Origin: CAWAND01 sp963797485
GTDB lineage: Bacteria; Chloroflexota; Anaerolineae; Anaerolineales; E44-bin32
DNA length: 64,000 bases
NCBI GenBank assembly: GCA_963797485.1
Contig: CAWCPF010000002.1
Coordinates: forward strand, 186,001-250,000
Direction of reading: 5' to 3'
The translations under genes and the position numbers were made by a program. This document shows, one piece after another, positions 28,114 through 36,927 of the stretch (the stretch's first letter is position 1; each line of letters begins with the position of its first letter). The notes below the pieces were generated by a model that was not told where the DNA came from, did not search any database, and saw only the letters and a program-made list of their open reading frames with translations.

Positions 28114-30752
28114 ATGAGAAGTATTCGATTGCTGAGGTTATTTCTACTAGGGTGGCTATCTTCCTTTTCCAGTTATTGGCGCATTCGATGAACTATGGAA
28201 CGGGCCCAGTTCTGGATCGCCAGCTTAGTATTTCGGGCCAGGATCTGGTTAGACGAATATCTTGTTCGCTTCCGCGTGGTCCACGCACTGACCCTATCAT
28301 TCCTAGGAAAACTCTGCGCATATCCACGCTTATCGGCATCGTGATATCCGTGTCGGCGCGGCTCCTTCATGAAGAGTTACAAGCTATCTCAAGAGCGGTA
28401 GCGAAAGGACTGGAGATTATCGGGCCGAACGAGCTACGGCCCGATGCCGGTCTATATCAGGGCTTCTTTGTCGCGGTGGCCACAGTTGTCGGTCTGCTAT
28501 TCGACTCTATATCTCACCAACGTGTCGACTGTAGCCGGCGCACATTACGCCAGCCTGCCCTCGCGTATACGGAGAATCATAGTTCAGCGAACGTATCGGG
28601 AACGCTTATGTCGGACTTATGAGCTCAATTCTCGTGATATCCCTGGGGATGCTCATCGCGTCAATGCTCGCTGATATTGGGCCTCTCGCCCCATTGGTTC
28701 TCGTCGGAGTCCTAGAGTCTCCTAGCAGTAGCCGGATTTTCGGACCTGAATAGGAGAGCGTTAGAATTCTTCGATCCAACTCATGTTTCCGGCGAGCTGT
28801 TGTGGGAGTTCGATAGATGGTCAAGACAATCTCGGGCTGGAGAATTTCTGGCATTCAATGCATCCTTTCAATCGTACTTCCAAGCAAGGGCTGACAGTGC
28901 TCTTCAAGAACTCATCGCACTGGCCACCTTGGCTGGCAGTGAGCCTCAGCTCAAGCTCGAGCCAGAAAGGAGAATCCTTGCTGAGCTTGCTAACCTTCTA
29001 AATCGTTACGTCTGGCGAAGGCCGAGCATTCCGCATGACAGCAACTGGTTTCCAAAGAGCCCGAAGTTCAAGAAGTGGTACTTGGCTGCCTCACATGAGC
29101 TTGAGATGGCGGAAAGCACAAACACGGATCTGACCCCTGAAATGGAGCCATCCCCGGACTGAGTTGAGCAGAAGATCCTCGGTACCGAGCTATCTGCGCT
29201 TCAGAGACAACTTGAAGAAGAAGCCTTCATTTCGGCGCTAAATACCATCGAAGTGGTCCAGCCGGTCTTCCGCGCATTCGTCGGCTCCTGGAACACGGAG
29301 CAGGCGACCCGAGAGTTCGCAACCACTGCGGCGATAGTTCTCGGGCGACTTCCTCCTCTGACAGTGTCATCTGGCCATATTTCTGAAAGCAGGGAAGCAT
29401 TGAGTGAGAAGGTAGGGCTGGCCGAGTACGTGGCCATCATACCCGTGCAGATGATGGTCGAGATGCGAGCTCGGATTGAAGCCATCGATGTCGGCAAAGT
29501 AGCTGTTCAGATAAGGGGCCTCAGGTGGGATAGACCGGAAGACCTATACCTTCTTCACCTGCCAGCTCCTATGACCCGTCAGCTTGAGCTTCTCTTCGGA
29601 CAGATCTCATTTGAGAGTTCGGCCGAAGGAAAGCGCGTGACCGCCGCTTGGTACATCAAACAGCTAGTCGCAGGGAATATGTTGCGTGAGGTCGCTTCGT
29701 CGTTTGAGACATTGCTTGACGCCTCAATCAAGTTCTATGAAGGGCATAGTGGGGCGGCTGCGAGCGAAAGGGCTCCATATGAGCTTCAGATCGCATCGCG
29801 AGGTCTCGAATTCGCAAGTAAAGCCTTAACAGGACTGCACGAGATCGAGAAGCTCGCCCAAGGTCTGTCGACGTGGAGGGTCGAGGGGAGTATCAAGTGG
29901 CCGGAACCTGACTGGGAAGTACACCGCTCCCGCATTCATGATTTCGCTGCGACAATGCAAACGCGTTATTCGTCGGCAATACCTCGCCTAGCTGGCATGA
30001 ACCCTACTCCGGGGCTGCCTGACTATTTTGGAAGGGCAGTGCACATAAGTGGAAATGAATGTTTCCGCAGCGCTAGTTGGCAACAACACCCAGTTGTTTG
30101 AGCAGACCATTTCTTTGTACTTTGTTGGTATTCTCCGCATGTTCGACCAATTGCGGCAAGAATCGGCCGAGTGGGAACCCACTTCGGCGATTTTGATCAG
30201 TAGCCAGCCGATCTTGGATCTTCTCGAGCTGAGTGGATACACGCCTTCTACTCTCGGAGCTTCACAGTGACGCAACCGTTTGGTCGATCTGTAGAGGCAT
30301 GTGGGAGAGCTACTTGGATGGTCCAAGGAGGGAAGAACGCCTCAAATTCCTCGCTACCATTGTTCGCGTTTACCAGGGGCCAATTCCTGACTACCCACAG
30401 AGGTGTTTTGAGAACACGGTGGAGGATGATTGCCGATCACGAGCTCGGGGAGATTGAGCGATCTCGAGCTGAATTCTCGGGGTTCCTTCTGGAGTTCCCC
30501 AGCGACTTCTCCGTCGACCATAAGAGTGCGCTCGTTCGAGTTGTCGCACACTTCGACCAGTTCTTGGGGGCTTCGTACTACGATGGAACTGATATCTTCG
30601 TTGAGATGTTCCTTTCCCAGTATCCTGGGTCAGCAGGCCTAGATTTCGGGCGATTGAGAGATTTGTCCTCTCGTGTGAAAGAAGAGGCTGAAATCCACGA
30701 GCGAAGAATTCTCAGACTGACCAGTACGAACCCTGAATGGAAGGTGAAATGA
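28114..30752 (+). CDS. Large membrane protein of unknown family (many frame breaks)
   Basis: Stitching frames gives one protein of about 880 residues. The proposed ATG 28114 is preceded by GGGGGAAA. The N-terminus is hydrophobic/basic (MRSIRLLRLFLLGW). Further helices lie at about 28440-28530 (GFFVAVATVVGLLF, then YLTNVSTVAGAHYASLPSRIRR) and 28620-28740 (SILVISLGMLIASMLADIGPL, SLLAVAGFSDLNRR). The rest is a long soluble, mostly helical region (about 28750-30750). At least six frame changes plus an in-frame TGA at 29160-29162 interrupt it, denser than in core genes, so it may be decaying. Its stop overlaps the next gene as ATGA. I do not recognise a family. Confidence 0.55.
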
Positions 30753-31743
30753 CACGCCGATCTTCACTTGAACCCGAAAGAAAGTCTATCGGTAGCTTCA
30801 TGCATTCCACTCATCGAGGCTCCATCGAGAAGAACCTGGAGCTTCACAGCTACTCATTCCTCGAAGACATCCGTAATCATGTGTTGCCCTTCCATAGGTC
30901 AGCGGGGGGTCAAAGCCAGTTTGAGGTACGGACAACTCCGAACTCCCCTGCCGTACGCGAAGCTCTTTCGTTCATTTTCCGCATTCGTGAGATCACGCCT
31001 GGTCATCCTTTGGAGGATGTCATACGTGACTATGTAACGCAGTTCGCCTTTGAACTAGCTCTTCAAGGGAGCCTGACATTTGAGATTGGCAAGATGACAA
31101 TTGAGAAGGGCGGTAGGGGTGAACGTTTCTTTCCCAGTACAAGTCTGCCCACCGAGCTTCCAGTGCCACTCCGGATTCCAGGTTCCCGTGATTCCCGTCG
31201 CTGGACGGTATCTTCAGCTCATTCCCTTGTCTGAGTGGAGCACATTCAACCGGAGCTTCGTAATACTTGGGCAAAACCAGGTCTGGGAGCTCAAGATGCC
31301 CCGAGCTTTTGGCGGGCAGCTTGGCCATAGGTTCACACAAAGTATCCTGCAGATGACTAACGAAATGCAGCGCAAGTACATTACGAAGAGCAACGAGGAT
31401 CTCTTCAATGACAAATACCTAAGTCTTTCCCATTTTCACAGGATTCGTGCACACGATTCTTCTGGCTGCGACGAGCCAGTGGGCATGGCCCACGAGAATG
31501 TCGCTTAAGGACGTGACAGAGTTCTACATTCTCCGAAGAAATCTGGAGCTACCGCGTTCGATGGCGATATTGAGAGATTATTTGATAGGGGCGATGAATG
31601 AGTTTCTTGCAGGCGGGCATTACGACGCCCGGCTTTCTTTGCACGGCGTACTCACACGAGAGTACATTACCGAACTCCTTTCAGAGTTCGACCAAGGCAA
31701 CCTCTCATTTGATGACGTGCTGAGTGCTACCAGAGTCGTGTGA
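30749..31743 (+). CDS. Partner protein of the large membrane protein, unknown family (two indels)
   Basis: About 330 residues from the coupled ATG at 30749. Segments in three frames join smoothly: SFMHSTHRGSIEKNLELHSYSFLEDIRNHV, then GRYLQLIPLSEWSTFNRSFV and MNEMQRKYITKSNEDLFN-like sequence, then SLKDVTEFYILRRNLELPRS. It has no signal peptide or membrane helix, so it is probably cytoplasmic. Strict coupling to the membrane protein in a foreign island suggests a two-component accessory system, perhaps defensive; this is inference only. Confidence 0.5.
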
Positions 31744-31839
31744 GCCTTCAGACAACTTCAATTTCCGCAGTCAATCTGTTGCTTTGAGCAGGCGCGCTCC
31801 AAGGTCACCGTCTTCCCCGCCGACAGAATGGGTTGGCAT

Positions 31840-32379
31840 TCAATCGATCCAGAGCATTGACAGCTTCGCCTTGGAAGGTCTCCTGGTGCCGTTTTTGATT
31901 TTGAATGCCATGCTCTTACTGTAGCCACACAGTTGCATTACGGTGTCCACCGGCATCTCCGCCACAATCGGCTGCAACCACTCCCATGGGTCCTGCTCGT
32001 AGCGCAAGGTCACCTCTTCTTCAGATCCCACCAACCCAGCCTGCACCATTTCGAGCTGGTTGGCTTCTTTGCCAATCTGGATGACGTCTTCGATTTCGAT
32101 GTGACGCCGTCCAAGCAGGCCACGGGTGGCAGGCCCGCAGATCTTTCCGTCGGGACCAACGGACTTAAACTCGGATTGGTTCATGACCTCCTCGATGACG
32201 TCGGCGTAGGTCGTCCCGACGACGGTCATAGGATCATAGGTTTCTCTCGGCCCGGCGACGACCCTGTAAGGGCCCGACTCGGGGTCGTGGGTGTCCACCC
32301 ACGCCCGCTTTTCCGGTGGCACGTCGCTGACAGGGGAAACCAGGGACACAGGTCGGTCCTTCCCGACCAGGAGGGACAT
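31840..32379 (-). CDS. HTH-containing island protein, unknown function
   Basis: 179 residues from ATG 32379, preceded by GGAGG at a good distance. The C-terminus (MPVDTVMQLCGYSKSMAFKIKNGTRRPS) reads as a helix-turn-helix. The middle (CGPATRGLLGRRHIEIEDVIQIGKEANQLE) is unassigned. It sits directly beside the right promoter repeat (32393), pointing away from the tRNA, so it was probably carried in with that end. It could be a regulator or the C-terminal remnant of a larger protein. Confidence 0.5.
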   Translation of the reverse strand: MSLLVGKDRPVSLVSPVSDVPPEKRAWVDTHDPESGPYRVVAGPRETYDPMTVVGTTYADVIEEVMNQSEFKSVGPDGKICGPATRGLLGRRHIEIEDVIQIGKEANQLEMVQAGLVGSEEEVTLRYEQDPWEWLQPIVAEMPVDTVMQLCGYSKSMAFKIKNGTRRPSKAKLSMLWID

Positions 32380-32392
32380 CCGACCTCCAAAG

Positions 32393-32447
32393 GCGCGTTG
32401 ACGCTCGTCCGCGCCGGATGATACAATCCACCCCGCGCGCCGTTAGC
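32393..32447 (+). repeat. Right copy of the 55-bp repeat: active tRNA-Lys promoter
   Basis: TTGACG (32398-32403), an 18-base spacer and TACAAT (32422-32427) give a good sigma-70 promoter whose start site would fall just before the tRNA at 32437. The left copy at 27246-27300 is 53/55 identical. Confidence 0.8.
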
Positions 32448-32508
32448 TCAATGGCAGAGCAGGGGCCTTTTAAGCCCAAGGTTGCAGGTTCAAGTCCTGC
32501 ACGGCGCA
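32437..32508 (+). tRNA. tRNA-Lys (anticodon UUU)
   Basis: 72 bases forming a full cloverleaf: acceptor GCGCCGT / ACGGCGC, D stem GCTC / GAGC, anticodon loop CTTTTAA, T arm GCAGG-TTCAAGT-CCTGC, discriminator A. The outermost anticodon-stem pair is G-A and imperfect. CCA is not encoded. It is flanked by partial copies of its own 5' end (27290) and 3' half (36785), so it is an integration hot spot. Confidence 0.93.
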
Positions 32509-32511
32509 CTG
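32473..32511 (+). repeat. attL-like 39-bp repeat inside tRNA-Lys
   Basis: The 39 bases from the anticodon stem to just past the acceptor end are repeated exactly at 36785-36823. This is the classic att duplication made by tyrosine recombinases at tRNA 3' ends. Confidence 0.85.
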
Positions 32512-32525
32512 GCGATCTACGCAAG

Positions 32526-32559
32526 AAATCCCGCCTGGTCGCGGGATTTTGTCTTTCTA
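32526..32559 (+). terminator. Terminator of tRNA-Lys
   Basis: Stem AAATCCCGC / GCGGGATTT with a six-base loop, followed by TGTCTTTCT, 17 bases beyond the tRNA. Confidence 0.75.
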
Positions 32560-32589
32560 GGGACAACATTGGGTCTTTCTCCACTTTGT

Positions 32590-32799
32590 TCACCCCGTTA
32601 TCTGACCGTTCCAAGGCAGCTTTCCCGCCGGGCCAAACTCTGGGTGTTTCTCCCTGAATTCCTCGACGTTGAAGATGGCATAGAACGTCTTTGTCACGGC
32701 AATCTGAGTATGGCCCATCAGTGTCGAAACCGAGGCCAGATCTCCCCCATTCATGACACCCTCCGCGGCGAAGGAATGACGAAACGCGTACGGATCTAC
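32590..32799 (-). pseudogene. Tyrosine recombinase (integrase), C-terminal remnant
   Basis: The minus strand encodes 69 residues that include DPYAFRHSFAAEGVMNGGDL, then STLMGHTQIAVTKTFYAIF and a natural end. These contain the family's second catalytic Arg (RHSF), His (MGHTQ) and nucleophile Tyr (TFYAI). An in-frame TGA at 32800-32802 precedes it and no upstream half is visible, so only the end of the catalytic domain remains. It abuts the tRNA as phage-type integrase genes do, and was probably responsible for the island. Confidence 0.8.
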
Positions 32800-33152
32800 T
32801 CATGCTTCAACGCCTGATCGAGACTTGACTCTCCGCCCATCTGAACCACCTCCTCCGGGTTCATCAGAGCGTCCTCAACGAGTGACGTGAACGCCCGTTC
32901 AGTATTCGGGAACGGAGGAGTGGAAAGCCACCGGCCCATTGCCTCTGCAGTCTGACACTCAATGTGCACCAGCTTCGCCTTGTCACACTTCTCGCGAAAC
33001 TCCGCACGGAACTGGGACAGGTCCGATTTCGTGAAGGCACCTATCGCGGAAGCCCAAAACTCGACAGCCCCTATCATGGAGCAACAGGATGACTCCCCTA
33101 TCCCTGGCCCGCGCAGGCGCTCCTTAGAAGGATTCACACTGCTTGACCTCAT
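32796..33152 (-). CDS. Hypothetical island protein
   Basis: 118 residues from ATG 33152 with GGAG upstream. No family recognised. The middle (SQFRAEFREKCDKAKLVHIECQTAEAMGRW) and end (FTSLVEDALMNPEEVVQMGG) look like real, mostly helical protein sequence. It ends just where the integrase remnant begins, so it may be what displaced the integrase N-terminal half. Confidence 0.4.
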   Translation of the reverse strand: MRSSSVNPSKERLRGPGIGESSCCSMIGAVEFWASAIGAFTKSDLSQFRAEFREKCDKAKLVHIECQTAEAMGRWLSTPPFPNTERAFTSLVEDALMNPEEVVQMGGESSLDQALKHE

Positions 33153-33214
33153 CTGTGATCTCCGCCGCCATTGGCATCCGTTGAGGGAGCCTCACCCGTA
33201 GTCGAGATTTCCCC

Positions 33215-33244
33215 TTGTAAGATCGCATTCCGTTGCACTATAAA
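33215..33244 (+). promoter_or_regulatory. Promoter of the retron RNA
   Basis: TTGTAA (33215-33220), 18-base spacer, TATAAA (33239-33244). Transcription would start near 33251, exactly where the a1 repeat of the retron RNA begins. Confidence 0.65.
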
Positions 33245-33250
33245 ACGCCA

Positions 33251-33392
33251 AGGCACTTGCAGACTGAATTGCTTTTCGTCCCAGTACCTGGGACGGTTGT
33301 GCCGAAGGTTCCCTTTATGCGCGGTCGGCTTCTGGTTTGCTTTGTTTACTTTCCGTGGCCCCGCGAAAAGCGAGAATTGTCTGCAAGTGCCT
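33251..33392 (+). ncRNA. Retron msr-msd non-coding RNA
   Basis: A perfect 14-base inverted repeat, AGGCACTTGCAGAC at 33251-33264 (a1) and its complement at 33379-33392 (a2), bounds 114 bases. Inside, CGTCCCAG TAC CTGGGACG (33277-33295) is a strong msr-type hairpin. A weaker long stem pairs CGCGG/CGG at 33320-33328 with CCG at 33353-33355 and CCGCG at 33361-33365, and could be the msd stem. A G soon after a1 (33266 or 33271) is the candidate branch guanosine. The layout promoter-a1-msr-msd-a2-RT is that of retrons; the RT begins 112 bases later. Confidence 0.75.
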
Positions 33393-33504
33393 CCTTCTTC
33401 CCTAAGGGGGGCCAGTGAGATAAGCACCGCGAGTTAGTCCTCACCTGACTGCGTCGCCAGCGCAGCTCCGCGGTGAACGTTCTCAGGGCTCAGGACCCCA
33501 AACG

Positions 33505-35340
33505 ATGTCGCGAGCAATGCTGGAAGTAGACTACCTCCGCCTGGTCTACCACCTCTACATCTCACCGCCCTCATCTAGGTACACATCCTTCAATCTCACC
33601 AAACGACGAGGCGGATTTAGAACCATCGCCGCTCCTGTTTCGTCGCTGAAGATACTCGAACGAAAGCTCGCGACCATACTTGAGCTCGTCTATGATCCCA
33701 GATCCTGCGTCTGCGGTTTTGTGGTGAACAAGGGGATAGTCGATAACGCTATACCGCATCTCGCCCGCGCCCACGTGCTCAATGTTGACATCCTCGATTA
33801 CTTCCCTTCCATCAACTTTGGGAGGGTCCGCGGTTTGTTCATGGCCCGGCCATATTCCCTCCCGGCAAATGTGTCGACTGTGCTGGCTCAGATTTGCTGC
33901 TTCAACAACCAGCTTCCTCAAGGAGCACCAACGTCGCCGATTGTCTCGAACATGATTTGTGCCAGGCTTGACTTTCTCACCTGACGAACCTGGCGCGGGC
34001 CGTCGAGCTACATACACCCGGTACGCCGACGACATAACCATTTCCACTACGCGGGCGAAGTCCCTCCCTCCATTGCATCGATCACCATATCAGGAGAAGT
34101 GACTATCGGGGACCAGCTCCAAACCATCTTCCAAAGCAATGGGTTCAAGATCAACCCGAACAAGACCGGACTCCAGAGCAACCATCGACGTCAAGAAGTC
34201 ACCGGGATTATCACCAATGTGCGTCCTAATCTCCGCAAAAGGTACTTCGACCAGATTTGTGCTATGCTCCATGATTGGGAAACCCGCCAGCTCCCGGCTG
34301 CAGAAAATCGCCACTTCCTGGAATTTGATTCCGGAAACAGAACTCTCTGTGAAAGCGAGACCAAGTCTCTCGAGAACAATCAAAGGAAAGATCGACTACG
34401 TTGGGATGGTCCGCGGGAAGACAGATCCCAAATACCTTAGGCTGCTTTTCAAATACGCATCCCTCGATCCATCGTTTGACCTTCGTCATCCGCCGGTGCC
34501 TGGCCACCCTCACGGACAGTACCCCGCCAACATTTACACAGAAGGAACGACAGACGGCCTGCATATCACCGCTGCATTGGCACGCTTCCAGGCTGAAGGC
34601 GAGTACAACCGTATCAGGCCAGTCTTTGCAACAATTGCCACTGGTAAGGGGAAGGATCAGCTACTTGCAGCCTGCCGGACATACGCTTCCTCACCGACTT
34701 GCCACCCGACCCCCCAACTTTTCATGTTCGACACAGATGATGAAGATGTCCTCAAGCGTGCCCACCTGAGGGGATCGACATTCTACAACTGGGGGAACAA
34801 CGTCTTCAGCCTCGCACTGCCCACGCCGGCACATCGACACCCATCCCAACCTGTCTGCATCGAGCTGCTCTACCAAGACGGAGACATAAAACGACTTGAC
34901 CCCGGCGTGGCAGACGATTGTTTCTCAGCACAGAATTCAACCCGCTCTCTGGTCGCCACGCTGACGGCCTGCTCAACTGTCCTTACCCTCCCAGGTCGAA
35001 GCACGTCTCGATCATTGACAACAGGGTTTTTGATTCCAGTCACCACAACGTTGCCATGTCCAAAGCCGAGTTCGCTCGGCTTATCCAATCAGCAGAGCCA
35101 GGCTTCGACAATCTCGACATTGAGGCTGATCTCAGGCCATTGCTTAGCCTGGTCACTGCACTCATCGTTCCAAATTCAATCCCAGCGACACCCGCCTGGA
35201 AGGGCGAGACACCAATCGTGGGCATACACTTGCCCCGGTTTCTTCTCCCCTTTGTGGCATCTAGGACGAATGCTCATACATCGCCTCCGTCGCGGCGGGT
35301 GAGTTTGGCCCGCCATCTATCCAACCACAACATAGACTAG
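33505..35340 (+). CDS. Retron reverse transcriptase fused to a TOPRIM domain (several frame breaks)
   Basis: About 610 residues after repair of at least four breaks (near 33980, 34015-34065, 34290-34370 and 34915). RT motifs in order: YTSFNLTKRRGGFRTIAAP, GIVDNAIPHL (the retron NAxxH motif), HVLNVDILDYFPSINF, NNQLPQGAPTSPIVSN, catalytic RYADDITIS, then QEVTGIITN (the retron VTG motif) and IKGKIDYVGMVRGK in the thumb. After about residue 330 a TOPRIM-like domain follows: NIYTEGTTDGLHI (catalytic Glu) and LFMFDTDDEDV (DxD). An RT-TOPRIM fusion is the architecture of the E. coli Ec67 defence retron. The TOPRIM part is the likely toxic effector held in check by msDNA. Confidence 0.88.
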
Positions 35341-35561
35341 GCATTCCCCTTCAGCGTACAAGTACTCTTGACCGGCGGAGCGGCCCAGGGCGCAATCTCG
35401 GCCTCGTGAAGGAGATTGAGGCCTAAATCGAGTGAGCTACAGGTCTGAGCCCCACACTCTGGCCATGTGGAAGATTTGCGCACTTGCATTCAGGTTTGTG
35501 CAGCTTGGGTCTAAGCCTACTCCCATTTGCATATTTGTTATTCGCGAAATAGAATACGACC

Positions 35562-36032
35562 ATGAACCTGAAACCACAAGACATAGTCATACTGCTAAAG
35601 ATCCTCTCCCTTGGCGATTCTTCGTGGACATACTCTTCACTCTCTTCCTCCCTGTTTATCAGCCCCGGTGAGATAATGCAGGAGTTGACAGGGCCGTTCA
35701 TGCCAAGTTGTTCATAAAGAATTCTGCGCAAGCCAGTCATCAAGGCACTTGAAGAGTTCATTATCCACGGCATCAAGTACTCGTTTCCCCCGACACACGG
35801 CGGCCGAACCAGAGGCATTATTACAGGTTATGCAGCACCCCCGCTGTCTCGACTTGTCTCTCGAGGGAAGGACCCCTTGCCTGTCTGGCCCTACGCAAAG
35901 GGGAAACACGTTGGTCTCGCATTCTCACCCCTTTACAGAACAGTTCCCGAAGCCTCTCAAGCAGACAGAAAACTGTACGAGTTGTTGGCACTGATAGATG
36001 CAATCCGAAACGGCCGCACACGCGAAAAGTGA
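35562..36032 (+). CDS. HTH protein upstream of AbiEii-like toxin, probable antitoxin (one or two indels)
   Basis: About 155 residues. The N-terminus (NLKPQDIVILLKILSLGDSSWTYSSLSSSL) looks like a winged helix. After a frame break near 35680, the conserved tail reads KALEEFIIHGIKYSFPP, GGRTRGIITGYAAPPLSR, VWPYAKGKHVGLAFSPLY and YELLALIDAIRNGRTREK. This pattern is typical of small HTH proteins encoded next to AbiEii-like nucleotidyltransferases. It precedes that gene by 37 bases. Confidence 0.65.
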
Positions 36033-36069
36033 CATTGCCATTCGCGGATGAGGAAGATATTCTCGAAGT

Positions 36070-36770
36070 ATGGCTGGTAGACCACTTTCGAATCTCGCCA
36101 AGCTATCCGTAGTTGCCAAGAACCTGAATCACTTACTGGACAAAGTGGTCTTTGTTGGCGGCACGGTTGTGGAGTTGTTGCTCACGGATCCAGCGGCGAA
36201 AGATATCCGGCCCACAGTAGATGTAGATGCCGTTGTTGAGATATCAACTCGAGCCGAATACTACCAACTCGAAGATGAACTCCGTGGACTTGGGTTCAAA
36301 CAGATTCCAGAGGAGGGCCAGCCGGTCTGCAGATGGCAGATTGCATCAATATCAGTTGACTTCATGCCGAATCTTCCGGAGATCATCGGATTGACGAACA
36401 TCTGGTACGAGGAGGCATTCAACAACTCGACGAATCTGAACTTGGACAACGATACATCTATAAGGGTCATTTCCGTGCCGTACTTCATTGCCACAAAGAT
36501 AGAAGCGTTCAATGGAAGAGGAAACAACGACTACTTGGGAAGTCCCGACATAGAGGATGTCGTTACAGTGATTGACGGGCGCGAGGAATTGCTGAGGGAG
36601 GTGGAATCGAGTTCCCCCGAGCTGAAGGAGTACCTTTCAAGAAACTAGGCGTCTTCCTTTCACGTCGAGACTTCTTGGATTCGATCCCTGGCCACCTACC
36701 ACCAGATGATGCAAGCCAAGAGAGATACTCCATTGTTGTGGACAGGATCACCGAGATTATTCACGTGTGA
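36070..36770 (+). CDS. AbiEii-like nucleotidyltransferase, probable toxin (one indel)
   Basis: About 230 residues. FVGGTVVELLLTDPAAKDIRPTVDVDAVVEI carries the nucleotidyltransferase signature (GG, then DxD), and VPYFIATKIEAFNGRG is the second conserved block of AbiEii/AbiGii toxins. The main frame stops at 36648, but a shift near 36640 gives the family's usual tail FKKLGVFLSRRDFLDSIPGHLPPDDASQERY. Such toxins modify tRNA or other RNA by adding nucleotides. The pair sits at the right end of the tRNA island. Confidence 0.8.
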
Positions 36771-36784
36771 CAACGGTGCATTTG

Positions 36785-36823
36785 AGCCCAAGGTTGCAGG
36801 TTCAAGTCCTGCACGGCGCACTG
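36785..36823 (+). repeat. attR-like 39-bp copy of the tRNA-Lys 3' half
   Basis: Exact copy of 32473-32511, beginning in the anticodon stem. It has no 5' half and no promoter, so it is not a tRNA gene. It marks the right end of the island. Confidence 0.87.
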
Positions 36824-36927
36824 ACAGCACCCTGCTCGCATTCTGATCTTCCCTGACCACGCCCGATCCGATTCCGAGTTCCGAACCTGGCTTTCCAAAG
36901 CGCCTGGAGCCTGTTATCTTGTGGCGG

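Noticed and set aside
33149..33437. Open frames on both strands across the retron RNA region
   Set aside because: They have no family features and the region is better explained by the a1/a2-bounded RNA.
36785..36823. Second tRNA-Lys gene
   Set aside because: Only the 3' half is present; there is no D arm, 5' acceptor strand or promoter.
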